Shown: positions 37,656 through 51,590, numbered from the stretch's first letter. The stretch is DNA of 64,000 nt from Cacajao melanocephalus (GCA_963573385.1 CAUYLG010076851.1:160089-224088), one strand, 5' to 3'. The notes: generated by a model from the letters alone, not told the origin. Translations and numbers: made by a program.

Positions 37656-37946
37656 TTTTTGAGAGAGGGTGTGGCTCTGTTGCCCAGGCTAGAGTGCAGT
37701 GGCACAATTATGGCTCACAGCAGCCTCAACCTTCTGGGCTCAAGGAGGGAGGCTCCCTCAACCTCCTGAGTAGCTGAGACTACAGACGTGTGCCACCACA
37801 GCAGGCTAATTTTTGTATTTTGTTCTTTTTCATGAAGACAGGGTCTCGTCTTGTTGCCTAGGGTAGTCTAGAACTCCTGGTTCAAACGATCCATCCACCT
37901 CAGCCTCCAAAGTGCTAGGATTACAGGCATGAGCCACAGCACCCCA
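37656..37946 (-). mobile_element. Alu (J-like)
   Basis: A diverged antisense Alu from TTTTTGAGAGAGGGTGTGG to GAGCCACAGCACCCCA. Confidence 0.88.
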
Positions 37947-39025
37947 CAAAGAAAGAAAATACTTTTAAGGAAATAGTGAAGACATGGATTCACATAACCT
38001 CTTTTATGAGCTCTTCCCCAACTGCAAACGGAAAAACAGTAGCTCAGAGGGCAAACTGCCTTGTAACATGGGCCATGCTCTTGAGCAACCAGACTTGTAG
38101 CTGAATCAGGTTCTCCTTAACTTCAAAATTACAAGCTAGAGGGAATGAGGAACATCTGGGTAGGAGAAACAGTTCTTCTGGCAGAGGGGTGAGACATGAA
38201 TCCTTTTTCGGGTAGCAAGGAGTTTGGACACCTTTGGTCCAGTGTCTGAGACAGGCTCAGTCATTTTGTAGCCAGTGGTGTGAACATCTCCTGCTCTTCT
38301 AAGTTCCTCACTGTGGCCTGGAGCCCTCACTATGGCCTCCAGGATCATAAGGTCCTGGTCTCCTCCATGGCAGCTGCTGGATCCAGGCCATGTATACACA
38401 TTTTTACCTGACTCATCTTTCCATTCATGTCATAGGTTTTGTTTTTCATGCCTGAAATCACCCATATGTCATAGAAGCTGCCTACCTCTCATGTCCTTTG
38501 ATTAGAAAGTAAGCATAGAAGTCCTACACAAAAGGTTACTGGGTCCTATCATCAAAATGTCACATCTGCAGGTTGGGGAAGGCAAGCACTTCCCAGATTT
38601 CACAAACAGAATCATCCACACCACACTTCCGGCCCAGCTTGCCTTTGCAGGGGAATCAGGGGGCTTCTCCAACAGAGCCCTGTTCTCCAGGCCACGAAGC
38701 CCCTCACTCGGAGAAGCCCTGCCATTCCCCAGGGACAGACAGGTCCTAGATGCGGCCCAGATGTCAACACAGGCAGCTCCACCCCAAGGATGTGGCACGT
38801 GTTTAAACATGTATAAAAGATGAAGAGGAAATGGTGGCAGAAGTCCTCCTAGGAAGAAAACTATTTGTTTAGAAACATGCCCCTGCTAAATCATTGCAGT
38901 TAGAAGATGAGACCCCAGGAGGCTGGGGTGGTATAATTTGTTCATTGCTCTGTGAAAGGAGGGACAAATAAAAGCAAGGAGGAGGCCAAAGAAGTAGCAG
39001 AATGGGAATGCCCTATGATCCGACC
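37947..39025. other. Unassigned DNA
   Basis: About 1.1 kb without a recognised feature. Opposed frames of 88-102 codons at 38502-38823 look like chance. Confidence 0.45.
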
Positions 39026-39038
39026 CTCTCCCTAACAC

Positions 39039-39303
39039 TTTTTTTTTGAGACAGTCTGTCTCCCAGGCTGGAGTGCAGTGGTGCCATCTCGACTCACTGC
39101 AACCTCCAGCTGAGTTCAAGTGATTTTCCTGCCTCAGCCTCCTGAGTAGCTGGGATTACAGGTGCCCACCACCATGGTTGGCTAATTTTAGTATTTTTAG
39201 TAGAGATGAGGTTTTGCCATGCTGGCCAGGCTGGCCTCAAATGATCCACTTGCCTTGGCCTCACAAAGTGCTAGGATTATAGGCGTGAGCCACCACACTC
39301 AGC
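39039..39303 (-). mobile_element. Alu
   Basis: An antisense Alu with short internal deletions. The target duplication is 'tctccctaacac' before (39027-39038) and 'tctccctaatac' after (from about 39307). Confidence 0.92.
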
Positions 39304-39318
39304 CTGTCTCCCTAATAC

Positions 39319-40060
39319 TCTTCTTCCTCCCTCCCTTTTCCTCCAGAAAAAATCTTAAGAGTTCTGTATGGTCTGAGACTTCTTGGGGTCATTGGTGAAG
39401 GGGCTGAGTTATATGTCCTGGGGTGATATGGCCAAACAAGACATGAGAGACAGAGGTGGCAGAAGTACACAAATATATGGGCTGAGGTGTGTGCCATTTT
39501 CCTGAAGACTGAAATATGTATGGGCAGGAACTGAGTTTAGGAGTCTTTTCTCCAACCTTAGCACATTTTCCTTTAGTTACAGCACTCTGATTAAAAAAAG
39601 TTTTTTTAAAGTAGAAAGGCCAGAAGGCAGGAGACATGGTAACAGTCAATGAATAAGGTAAAGGTTGAATGGGGTTGTCAAGAGAACCTCTGTGGCATTG
39701 AGCTGAGACTGGCTGAAGCAAGCTGGGCATCCCTGCTAGGGTGATGTGTCACTGGACGTAAACAAGCAGTAAAGGGCAGTCATTCACAGGCAGGTATCTG
39801 GAACACTCTAGGGCCTTGGGGACGACATGGGGTCCCCAGGTCAGGGGATACCATGTGCATGGGAAACACCAGTGGCTTCATTTCCAAGTCATTTGTGACT
39901 TTCACAACAAAGTAAAAGAGCAGGAAATTGAGGCAGGCTTGTGGGAGAGGAACCGTGTTTGGAAATGATTTGAGTGTGGAAGGGGCAGCAGGAGGGCTTG
40001 GCTCTACGTCGATTTAGAGATCCAGAAGGTGGTGGATCTGGAAGACGTACAAGAATGAGC
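39319..40060. other. Unassigned DNA
   Basis: No repeat or gene recognised. A 113-codon minus frame at 39389-39730 has no features. Confidence 0.45.
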
Positions 40061-40110
40061 AAAAATAAAAAATAAAAATAAAAAATACAAAAAAAAGAAA
40101 GATAATAAAA
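40061..40110. repeat. A-rich (AAAAAT)n tract
   Basis: Low-complexity 'aaaaataaaaaataaaaata'-type run. No Alu or L1 body is attached, so its origin is unclear. Confidence 0.9.
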
Positions 40111-40895
40111 TGAAATTCCTGAGGCTGACTTGGATGTCAAAGCCTGCACATTTTTTGCCTGAGAAGAACATTCTTCATACAGCTCTGGGGGTGGTAGTTC
40201 CCAAGCGATGCTGATTAGTAATCAAATTATTTTTGAGGCTGATGAGCACATCAGACCCTGGCACTTGGCCACATCAACTCAGGGGTGGCTTCACAAATGC
40301 CTCCTCTTCCCCATCACCCAGGCCTTGGTTAGTACGTTTCGAGAGCTGGTGGCCAGCCAGGGCCCATGTAAACAGGCAGGGCCTTGCTGGGCTAATGTGA
40401 ACCAAGGACCTGCAAAGGTCCCGGTTTACTTTGGTTTTTCAGGCCCTTCTCACTGCAATTCAGCAGACATGGACGGAACATATCTTCCATGTGACCCACT
40501 GAGGGGGGACACAGGTGCCAGGACTCCATCCTCAGGACTCTAGTCTAAGTAGAGAAGGCACACATCCAATGAACGATAAAATCAGGCCGAAGGAAAGTCC
40601 TAACAGAGTCAGGAAGAAGACTGTGGGATCAGAGGAACATGAGCAGGATGAACCTGGGGCTCTGGGAGAAGGGCACGCAGAGGTGGCACAGGTGGAGGGT
40701 TCAAGGAACCTGAGAGGTGGATATTTAGGAAGCCCAGGAGAGGCAGTCTTGCCTTCCAGAACACCGAGAACAAAGATAAAATGCTGGGGAAGCCAACCAA
40801 GTCACCAGGGTGCCGTGGGCAGAAGAAAGGAAACATAGTCGCTGTTTCAACCAGGGTGGGCACCCAAATTATTTTTGAAGCACAAAGAACAAAGC
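40111..40895. other. Unassigned DNA
   Basis: No feature recognised. Frames of 107-111 codons (40208-40838) have no domains. Confidence 0.45.
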
Positions 40896-41261
<366 letters not shown>

Positions 41262-41361
41262 TGACTCAATGTCTTACCTCTGGGGTAGGGGATTCTGATA
41301 CACACCTCCAAGGAACAAAATTGCAAAGATGCTTGAGGGTACGTCCCTGTGGGGGCCCTCC

Positions 41362-41505
41362 ACTGCAGTGGTTCTCAAAGTGCAGTCCCCAGGCCAGCAG
41401 CATCCACAACATTTGCAACCCTGTGGGAAGCACAATTCTTGCTCTCCCCAGATGCACTGCAGCAGCAGAGACTGCGGAGGTGGAGCCCAGTTTAAAAGCC
41501 CTGCA
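41362..41505 (+). mobile_element. MER5A left part (hAT fossil)
   Basis: 'cagtggttctcaaagtgcag' is the terminal inverted repeat and start of MER5A, followed by 'ccccaggccagcagcatcca' and 'ggaggtggagcccag'. It is cut at 'aagccctgca' by an Alu. Confidence 0.85.
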
Positions 41506-41789
41506 GCCAGGTGGGGCGGATCATACCTGTGTAATCCCAGCACTTTGGGAGGCTAAGACAGGAGGATCACCTGACCCCAAGAGTTTAAGACCAGCCTGGG
41601 CAACAGAACAAGACTCCATATCTACAAAAAAATATTTAAAAATTACCTGAGTGTGATGGCAGGTGCCTGTAGTCCCAACTACTAGGGAGGCTGAGGTGGA
41701 AGGGATTGCTTGAGCCTGGGAGGTAGAAGCTACATTGAGGTATGACTGCACCATTGTACTGGAGCCTGGGCAACAAAGCAAGACCCCAT

Positions 41790-41841
<52 letters not shown>

Positions 41842-41850
41842 TAAAACCCA
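41506..41850 (+). mobile_element. Alu inside MER5A with (CA)n tail
   Basis: A dimeric Alu from GCCAGGTGGGGCGGATCA. Its 3' end contains (CA)24 (41793-41839) then 'aaataaaaccca'. The target duplication 'agccctgca' is at 41497-41505 and 41852-41860. Confidence 0.93.
41793..41839. repeat. (AC)n microsatellite in Alu tail
   Basis: About 24 uninterrupted AC units grown in the Alu tail. Likely polymorphic. Confidence 0.97.
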
Positions 41851-41895
41851 CAGCCCTGCATGTGATTCTGATGCGACCGACTCCACGCCGTGCTG
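41851..41895 (+). mobile_element. MER5A right part
   Basis: 'agccctgcatgtgattctga' + 'tgcgac' matches MER5A '…agccctccaggtgattctgatgcac…', resuming exactly after the Alu target duplication. Confidence 0.75.
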
Positions 41896-42879
41896 AATGA
41901 CTGAACTGAGTTCAAGGACTGCCCACCTTGGTCAGGATGCACTCCTCCCCTCGGAACAATCTCCACTGAAGTGGCCACATGCTGGGGCCAGGAAGCCCTC
42001 CAGTCACTCAGCTCTTTTGGCAGTGGATGAGATTTTGTGTGTCTTGTTCTCATCTGAACTTCTCTAATGCGCCTCATTTCCATAGGTATTGGAGACCATC
42101 CCCAACACAAGCACTTTTTCCTCAGATTTTTTCCCTATAACTTCTCTGCATCTGAACATTTCCAGAATGTGAGCTCCATATCCTAACATTTGCTAGATTA
42201 TGATTGGGAGACAAAGGGGCATGAGACAGGGGCCTGCCTTTCCTTCATCCCATTTAGCAAGGCATGTACTTGTGAAAAATAATTTTATCTCAAGAAAACA
42301 TGTGCCAGGCATAAACGGATGGTACAGCCAAGAATGCTGGGAGGAGGAGCCCTGGGGGAGGTAGAACGTGAGGACACCCTTCCCTCCACCACAGTGGCTT
42401 CTGGTCCTGAACATCCTCTGTGCACCATCAACCCATCCTGATGGAACAGGTGAGCCCAACTGTTGGGGCAAAAATAGCCACCAGGCCACCCTCTTGCTCT
42501 CCAGGTAGGTATCCCCTTCATCCATCTCTCTCTGCAGCACTCACTGACAGCTGGCTGGTTCTTGCCCACCTGGCCAAGCTCTGTCTGTTCTGTCTGCCCC
42601 CCTCCCCACTGCAAGGGGGCAGACAGAGGCAGGAAGTGGGTTCTTCCACCAGCCCTGCTGGCCAGCGTCCAGTGTGGGCAGCTTCAATGCCCGAGCAGCA
42701 GTCGGCAGCCTGGGCCATGCCCCTGGAGGGCTGGCACCTCCCACTTGCTGCACCAGCTCAGCCATGCCTGCAGCCCTGGCCACTCCCTAGAAATGCCTGT
42801 CTGCCCATGCTCAGCCAAGGCTTCTCTGTGCTTGGTGCAAGAGCTCCTGCGGCCTGGGGCCAAAGTCCTCTTTAAACAA
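41896..42879. other. Unassigned DNA
   Basis: GC-rich but CpG-poor sequence with overlapping frames up to 151 codons (42420-42875) on both strands. No domain, exon signal or repeat recognised. Confidence 0.45.
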
Positions 42880-43412
42880 AAATCTGACTCTCTTCCTTGC
42901 TTAAAAATTCCTGCAGCTGTCTATCCTATCTATCCTACTGCTTCCTGTCACTAGAGATGTACAACACCAAGTCCCCAGGATCAAAGGTCACTATAGCATT
43001 CCTGCCTTCTTTCCACCGTGCTCCTGCAAGATTCAGCCACCCTGAGATATTGCCAGCAACCCAAACAGGCCCCATTTCTTCAGTGCCTGCCTATCTTGGC
43101 ATATGCTGCGCTCTCAGCCTGGAAAGCACCTCACCTCACCACCCTTTTTCTGCCTGCCACCCTCCTGTCTACTCTTTAAAACCTTCCCCAGCACCACCTC
43201 ACTATGAAGCACTTTGGGCCTCCCCTTGCTAAAGTTGGCAGCTCTGGCCTTCCTGCCTCCATGGCATCTGCTCCACTGTCATGCAGCACATCTGGTCTCA
43301 CTGTGGCTGCCTGCATCAGTGTTTCATCTTGAGAATAGTACCCCTTGTTTACCTCCGAAACCACGAGGGCCTTTCATGGAACCTGGCCCACAGCAGGTGC
43401 TAAGTGATGTGG
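42880..43412 (+). mobile_element. L2 3' region
   Basis: 'ttcctgcagctgtctatcct', 'gcatatgctgcgctctcagc', 'taaaaccttccccagcacca' and 'acctggcccacagcaggtgc' follow the L2 3' ORF and 3' UTR order over 500 bp. No open frame of the reverse transcriptase remains. Confidence 0.8.
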
Positions 43413-44882
43413 AGCTGGGCTTTAGATTCACGATGTCAAAGCCACCAATTCTCCACTCTCAAGAAAAGGAAACATGGCTTCAAGGAAGCACATAGACTCG
43501 CTCCTTGCAGATGTTTAAAGCCAAAAGGAAAACAGCCACCTGCTAGGACAGGTGAGACTCCATCGTGACCAAGAGGGACAGAATAAAGGACTAGCTGTCG
43601 TTGTCACTGCAAACAGTGGTATCCTATCCAGGAATGGACTAAAATTCTATGGAAGGGATTTGGATGCTTCTCTGATAGATGCTGACCTAAACTCCTAATT
43701 CTGAACCTGCCAACCATCATTAGTAGGGAAGGAGTCCAGGCCATGTATATCCACACTGCTGTGTTCTGTGTCTGGCCCCCTCACCCCCAACTCCAACCAC
43801 ACACACTCCAGAGTCAACTACACCAAAGCCTGCCCGCTATGTCACCACCCTGCTGGTCTTTACGAAGACCAGCATTGCCCCAACTTCTTCCCTTTCTAGG
43901 GTCTGGGCCTTTAAAGGCCATCTCTCAAGCTTTCGCCCATGTCTCAGTGCCCACGCCACACCACAGCCTCCTTTCCTGTCTTCTTGCCCGATACTCTTCC
44001 TCTTTTCTTTCTCTTACCCCAAACTCCAGAGTACCATTTGTCAGCTCACCCATTTTCTTAAGAAAGTACCAGAGGGGAAGGATGGGGATGGGGCTGTGTC
44101 TCTGTGAAGTTGGTGGCGAGTGTGGTCTCTGAGACGGATCAGACTGTCCCACCCCAGGGAAGATAGAAGCAGAGGCCTCCAGAGCTGTCCCACAGAACAC
44201 CAGCAACCCAGAGCCTTTGTGCTGATGGAAACAACGACGGAGAGCAGGAAAGTACTTGTTATCCAATCACACGCCTAAAGGTCCCACTCTGGAGACTCAC
44301 AACCCTGGACCAAGACCTGCAACCACATCGCTTGATGTCTGAGCTTCTCAGACTGCCTCCAGGACCCTGCAAAGCCTTGGTTTCTTCCAATTTAAAGGAG
44401 GATGATAAAGATATTCCAGGTGACAGAAAATACAGTGTCTTGTTTCCAATCTGCAACTGCAAACTTTTTTTTTTTAAACAATTTTGTATATGGTTCCATG
44501 AAATGTAAAGACCAACGCTGATTTTCTAAGTGGGGATTAGAAAATCCTAAATAAAGACTGAAAGATTGGTGTGGTTGCTTGATAGGTTTACTTGCTTGCA
44601 TTTCTTTTGGTCATTCATTTGGGAGTCTAATTGTCCATCCATTCATCCACTTACTTTTAACTATCACATTTGCTTGAATAGAAGGTAAAGCTCTCTACCT
44701 TCCCAAAGTATCTGTCAGAAAAGAGAAAGTTTATATGCAAGCCCTTAAAGAATCTTTCATATTATGGGTTACTTTCTCACTTATCTTATTTTGAACAATA
44801 TACCGTTTGAAAAAAAGTATTACCACTCTAATCAAGGCTAGTTTGGGATGCTTACAAAGGTCACTTAAAAGAATAGGTTTTT
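43413..44882. other. Unassigned DNA
   Basis: About 1.5 kb without a recognised feature. The 129-codon frame at 43743-44132 is Pro/Ser-rich and featureless. Confidence 0.45.
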
Positions 44883-45176
44883 GGCCGGGCATGGTGGCTC
44901 ATGCCCGTGATCTCAGCACTTTGGGAGTGCAAAGCAGGCAGATCATGAGGTCAGGAGTTTGAGACCAGCCTGACCAACATCATAAAATCCCATCTCTACT
45001 AAAAATACAAAAATTAGCTGGGCATGGTGGCACGTGCCTGTAATCCCAGCTACTCAGGAGGCTGAGGCAGAACTGCTTGAACCTGGGAGGTGGAGGTTGC
45101 AGTCAGCCAAGATGGTGCCACTGCACTCCAGCTTGGGTGACAGAGCAAGACTCTGACTCAACAACAAAAAAAAAAG
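44883..45176 (+). mobile_element. Alu
   Basis: A dimeric Alu from GGCCGGGCATGGTGGCTCA with A-rich tail. It is flanked by near-copies of 'aatnggttttt'. Confidence 0.93.
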
Positions 45177-45234
45177 GATTGGTTTTTATGAAAAGCAGCC
45201 ACCATACTATAACATAGATTCAGCAATTTTTCTT

Positions 45235-45478
45235 TAAACATTGTTATTTCTTTCTTTCCATAGGTTTTTGGGAAACAGGTGGTGTATGGTTACATAAATA
45301 AGTTCTTTCGTGGTGATTTGAGATTTTGATGCACGCATGCCACTTGAACAGTATACACTGTATCCAATTTGCAGTCTTTTATCCACCACCCCCATCCCAC
45401 CCTCTCCCTCGATTCCCCAAAGTCCACTGTATAATTCTATAATTCTTATGCCTGTGCATCCTCATAGTTTGGCTCCCT
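45235..45478 (-). mobile_element. 5'-truncated L1P 3' end with 14-bp TSD
   Basis: Antisense L1 3' UTR: 'aggtttttgggaaacaggtg', 'ggttacataaataagttctt' and 'caccctctccctcgattccc'. 'cagcaatttttctt' occurs at 45221-45234 and 45479-45492, an exact target duplication for a ~244-bp insert. Confidence 0.88.
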
Positions 45479-45599
45479 CAGCAATTTTTCTTGAGAGCAT
45501 AACCTTAAGATTTCAAGTGCTAACTGTTGCAAGCAAACCTTTAAAAGATCATTTTCTAAAAAGCAGTGTACTAAGTGGTTATATTGTTGACATAAAAAA

Positions 45600-46790
<1,191 letters not shown>

Positions 46791-46830
46791 TCATCAATAA
46801 ATATCAATTAGCAATTATTAAAAAAATAAG

Positions 46831-47145
46831 GTGGTCCAGGTGTGGTGGCTCACGCCTGTAATCCCAGCACTTTGGAAGGCTGAGGCGGGTGGATCACCTG
46901 AAGTCAGGAGTTTGAGATCAGCCTGGCCAACACGGTGAAACCGCATCTCTACTAAAAGCACAAAAATTAGCCAGGCGTGGTGGCAGTCACCTGAAATCTC
47001 AGCTACTCAGGAGGCCGAGGCAGGAGAATTGCTGAAATCTGGGACGCAGAGGTTGCAAAGAGCCAAGATTGCACCATTGTACTCTAGCCCAGGCGACAAT
47101 AGCAAGATTCTGTCTCAAAAAAATAATAATGGAATAAAAAGAAAA
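46831..47145 (+). mobile_element. Alu
   Basis: A dimeric Alu from GTGGTCCAGGTGTGGTGGCTC with tail 'aaaaaaataataatggaata'. Confidence 0.92.
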
Positions 47146-47152
47146 ATAAGCT

Positions 47153-47262
47153 GGCTGGTGAGGCTGAGATTGTAGTGAGCCGAGATCATGCCACTGCACT
47201 CCATCCTGGGTGACAGAGTGAGACTCTGTCTCAAAAATAATAAATAAATAAGTAAATAAACT
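47153..47262 (+). mobile_element. Alu right-arm fragment
   Basis: Only the end of an Alu ('gctgagattgtagtgagccg' to 'gactctgtctcaaaaataat') with (AAAT)n tail, head-to-tail with the preceding Alu. A 5'-truncated copy, or the remains of an Alu-Alu recombination. Confidence 0.85.
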
Positions 47263-47599
47263 CCTTTTGGGCCAATACGAAACAGCCAACTCTCTTTAGA
47301 CTGTAGGTACAATGATGCATGCAGAACATGAAGAGCTGATGCAAAAAGGGTTCTGGTGACAAGAAGGACACTGATGTCAGAGATGGGAGAGAACAGTTAC
47401 AATGTTTCCTGAACTGGGAGAGTTGGGGAAAGCAGTATGTTTTAAGTTAATGTATTATTTTATTAGCATGTGATTGAAAAGGTACTGCTAAAATAATCTA
47501 TTCAATATTATCCTACAAAGTTTACACATGAAAATTAGCTTTTAAATTTTTTTTTTTAGCAGCCCTCCTTATTGGGAGAACAGAGCTGCCTTATGTCAG
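47263..47599. other. Unassigned DNA
   Basis: No feature recognised. Confidence 0.45.
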
Positions 47600-47735
47600 G
47601 CACACATTGCACATTCCCAGTGCCAGCTGTGTGTCAGGCACCAGGCTACATCCTCGGGATATAACAGTGACTCTCTGTACACAAATGGTTCTGTCCTCAA
47701 CAGGGCATATAAACTAGTTTGTCTGAATTAAAAAG
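47600..47735 (-). mobile_element. L2 3' end, antisense
   Basis: 'tgtgtcaggcaccaggctac', 'atcctcgggatataacagtg' and 'gttctgtcctcaacagggca' resemble the antisense L2 3' end '…tgccaggcactgtgctaggc…ggggatacagcagtgaac…'. Confidence 0.6.
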
Positions 47736-47940
47736 GAGCTCAAGTTTGAGGTCATTTTTATGAAAGGTTTGTAGAACGGATGATAATATCTCGTAAGAGA
47801 TGTTCTTAATCTTTTGGGGTCACAGGTGCCCAATGAGCTTATCAAAGATAGCAATGAACTTTCTTTCACAAACATATGCAATTGCTCCGTGGTGAGAATG
47901 ACACCTCTTCTTTCAAGGGGTTCAAGTCTAGAGCCCCTCC

Positions 47941-47972
47941 CACCCCCCCCCCCACCCCACACACACACACTC
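47941..47972. repeat. C-run and (CA)n
   Basis: A C13-type run followed by (CA)5-6. Low complexity, likely unstable. Confidence 0.9.
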
Positions 47973-50239
47973 GCCATGGCCCAGGCTGGACTTCCAACTT
48001 TGAGACTGTTCTTTTCCAAATCCATTTGCACCTACAGCTATTCTCCAGCTCCCATGACACGTACACAATGAATACCTCACAAGCCTGAGACACAGAAAGA
48101 ATTCCAGGTGTCCCAGACCCCAGGGGATCGATGAAGGGTCTCAGGGGCCACTGTGGAGGGGACTCAAGGGCCTGGTAGTTACCTCACCTTCTCACTTCAA
48201 CCCTGGACGGAAATACTTTTGCCTGCTTTACATTGGGCTTTTGTCTAAGATCTGCTTTGAAGAAAGCTTGCCAGTTGCTAAAAAGTCCCTACACCTCCTG
48301 AGTGCACATACAAATCAGAAACAGGAGACTTCAACAGACTTCCCCAGGGACTCACCCCAGAACATGTGGTGGGATATGGAGGAGGCAGCGACTAGCGCAG
48401 GGAAGCTCCTGTGCCCTCCTCCAGGGTGCCCCAGAGCATGAACACAGGCTGGGGCTGAGTGTTCGGTGTTGGGTGAGCAAAGTATTTTTCTATACAGGGT
48501 CAAGTAAAGATGGGGAGAGGGCTCAGAGGCTGCACTGGTGACAGTACAGATAAATCAGCTGATTGTTGACCAAGTGTTTGCAAATCTCCAGCTTCCTGGG
48601 GCTAGAAAGCTCAGAGTCCAGCAGCCATGGCAGGTGCTATGTCTGTGTAACTGGAGGTCAAAGTCCAAGTTACTAAAAACTGTCAATGTCTGCCTTGTAA
48701 ATCTCTCCCGTATTCCCAGAGCATTGCACCCTCTGACAATGCTGCCTAACTTCTTTCCACCTCCCTGTCTTTCTCCTCTCATTCAGCCTGGCACAGTTGT
48801 ACTCAACAGCAGGAGGAAGAGAAAAAAGGGAAAGGCAAGACCCACAGGAATTAGAGAGTGTTAGGAGTGGTTTAGTAAAGACATGATGGAGTTCCTGCCC
48901 TCCATTGCTGACTCCCTCTCTCTGGGCCGGAGGAAATCTCCATCTTCAGGACAGGCAAGAAGGGCATCCCAACCACAGGGCAAGAATTCACAAAGGTTGG
49001 GATGTGGCCCCTATTCTAGTTCCAACTGGCTGTTGCAACACCCGCTGTGGGGAATGAGGAAGAGCTGTCTGGCTCACTCCCTGTGAGCCATTCGTGAGTG
49101 TGCAGGGAGGGAGGGATCCCTTCCACAGGCCCGGGGAAATGCAATTTTCTATCCTTAGAATTTGAGGGTGCAAGGAAGAAGAACAAAATAAAAGGCATCT
49201 CCCTGCCCTGGAGGAATGTATCATCAGGTTGGGAAAGAGATTCTGGTAGACCATGGGATGCAAAGCAGCCCAGAGGCTGCTGTGGGGAGCGCGGATGTCC
49301 TCCAAATGGGTGGGTCACCAACTGAGCCTTAGAGGAGAAAGTAGGATGGGTGAAGGGCATAGGGCTGGCATTCCAATAGGACACAAGACTTAAGATTTGA
49401 GCAGAGGCTTGTCAGAGACTGGGGAGCACACCAGGCTAGCTGGGGTGAAGGGCTTCATTTAGAATTATGGGGAAAGTTCAGTTAGAAGGACAGATCAAGG
49501 TTGGATTATGGGGGAGGGGTACTAAATGGTAAATTTAAGGGGGCTAGATTTGTCTGGAGGCACTGGGGAGCTTCCAAGGGAACCAGAGATAGGATGAGGC
49601 TCTTGGGTAAAAATCTGAAGCAATATTAGGTAATATGATTTGGGTCAGGGTAGGGGCCACAGAAACGGGAAGGAAGGAATGAGAGGCATGAAGAAAGAAT
49701 CTGCAGGATTGAGTGATGGGCAAGATATGAGCGGACAAGAGTGGAGGTGTGGAAAAAGGGGAGGTAACGGCAAGGTTTCTGAACTGAGTGTGTAGGAGAG
49801 GAACAACCCCAGGAAGAGAGGAGGAGAGAAGCCAGGAAGAAGAGATGGTTTGGCGTGAGAAAAGGAGGCGTTTAGTTTCTGAGATACAGCATTTAAGAGG
49901 ACAAGATCCTCAAGTGGGAGTATCTTACAGACTCTTAGAAGTGAGGGCTAGAGGGAGGAAGGGAGGGTGGGTTCTGGGAGTCACTGCATCTGGGTGGTCA
50001 CTGGAGGCATGATGGAGAAGGGGCTTGTGGATCTAAGTGCGTATTTCTGACGGACTGGCATTTCACACACACCTAGCAGAGGGGAGCCCCAGGGGGAAGC
50101 AGCAGAGCTGAGAATCAAGAACAGGGAAGAAGGAGGTTCTACTTGGATGGCTTCTACTTGGATGCTCCACAGGCCCCCGAATATCTGAGTTATACAATTT
50201 ATTCAGATGTGTGAGGCCTAAACTATTACAAGAGTCTCC
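47973..50239. other. Unassigned DNA
   Basis: About 2.3 kb with no confident repeat or gene. The purine-rich 49400-50000 stretch ('ggaagggagggtgggttctg' etc.) might be a very old LINE remnant. Frames of 105-122 codons (48538-49384) have no domains. Confidence 0.4.
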
Positions 50240-50785
50240 TATATGCCCCGCTGCGAGTTCAAGCTCTCTTCACTCCCATGCACTCCACCCACGTCAGCGT
50301 GGTCGGCAGCTCCCTGCTGCCTTCAGAATAAAGCCCCATGGCTGCCTGGGACTTCCAGAATAACTTCCAAACACTTTGGCCTCCCTGTGCAAGCCTTATT
50401 TTCATTCCCACCCCCATCTCTGATTGCCTTTTGCCACTCTTAGCTCCACCCAAAATGAGTCACTCAAACCACACCTCTCCATCTCTTTGCTGTTACTTAT
50501 ATTCTTCTTTGACTACAGCCACCATCTAAAGTTCCCACAGTGTATCCTGCCTGTCCTTTCAGAGCTTTGCCAAATGCCACCTCCTCCAGGAAGCATTCCC
50601 AGCGTCCACAGTCTGAAGGAATCTGTCCTGCAATCTCACAGCACTTTGTGACTTTTATAAGGCCCAACATTATTATTTACCTCTAAATAACTTACAGTTA
50701 AGTATCTTACAGTTCTTTATCTTCATGTATTGCCTCCCCTACCAGACTATAAACTTCATGAGAACAGGTATAGTTCCTCAAATTT
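50240..50785 (+). mobile_element. L2 3' region
   Basis: 'cagaataaagccccatggct', 'gccaaatgccacctcctcca', 'ggaagcattcccagcgtcca' and 'agactataaacttcatgaga' are in the L2 3' order over more than 500 bp. An Alu cuts it at its end. Confidence 0.85.
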
Positions 50786-50789
50786 TGGG

Positions 50790-51082
50790 GAAGAAGTGGT
50801 GGTTCATGCCTGGAATCCCAACGCTCAGGGAAGCTGAAGCAGAATTGCTTGAGCTCAGGAATTCAACACCAGCCTGGGCAACATAGCAAGACTTCACCTC
50901 TACAAAAATTTTAAAAATTAGCCAGGTGTGGTGGTATGTGCCTGTGGTCCCAACTACTCAGGAGGCTGAGGCTGGAGAATTATTTGAGCCTGAGAGGTCA
51001 AGGTGGCAGTGAGGTATGTTTGCACCACTGTACTCCAGCCTGAGTGACAGACCAAGACTCTGTCTGAAAATAAAATAAAAAA
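50790..51082 (+). mobile_element. Alu (old, J-like)
   Basis: A diverged Alu from 'gaagtggtggttcatgcctg' with tail 'aaaataaaataaaaaatg'. Confidence 0.88.
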
Positions 51083-51085
51083 TGT

Positions 51086-51386
51086 GGCCAGGTGTGGTGG
51101 CTTACGCCTGTAATCCCAGCACTTTAGGAGGCTTAGGCAGGTAGCTCATGAGGTCAGGAGTTCGAGATCAGCCTGGCCGAAATGGTGAAACCCCGTCTCT
51201 ACTAAAATTATAAAAATTAGCCAGGCGTGGGGGCACGCATCTGTAAATCCAGTTACTTGGGAGGCTGAGGCAGGAAAATCACTTCAACCTGGGAGGCGGA
51301 GGTTGCAGTGAGCCAAGATTGTGCTACTGCATTCCAGCCTGGGCAACATAGAATCCATCACAAAAAAAAAAAAAAAAAAAAAAAAA
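51086..51386 (+). mobile_element. Alu (S/Y-like)
   Basis: An Alu from GGCCAGGTGTGGTGGCTTA to an A24 tail, immediately after another Alu in the same orientation. It inserted into the older Alu's tail. Confidence 0.93.
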
Positions 51387-51454
51387 GGTGAGGAACAAAA
51401 AATATATCCTGAGAGTAAGGGGGTGATGGGGATAAACATTCAACAAGTACCTGG

Positions 51455-51590
51455 AACAAATTACAAATGAGCAAAGTAAGGCTCAGAGGGGTTCTGTCAC
51501 TTGGCAATGTCCGACAGGCAAAGTGTGACAGAGTCGAGACTCAAAATCATATCGTTCTGATCCCAAACTCATCACTTTTCCTTGGACGAT
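51455..51590 (-). mobile_element. MIR, antisense
   Basis: 'aaagtaaggctcagaggggt', 'cacttggcaatgtccgacag' and 'gtgtgacagagtcgagactc' follow the antisense MIR core. Confidence 0.6.

Noticed and set aside
50240..50785. Pyrimidine-rich region as a real gene's exon series
   Set aside because: The sequence follows the L2 LINE 3' order closely, so the open frames there are L2 relics.
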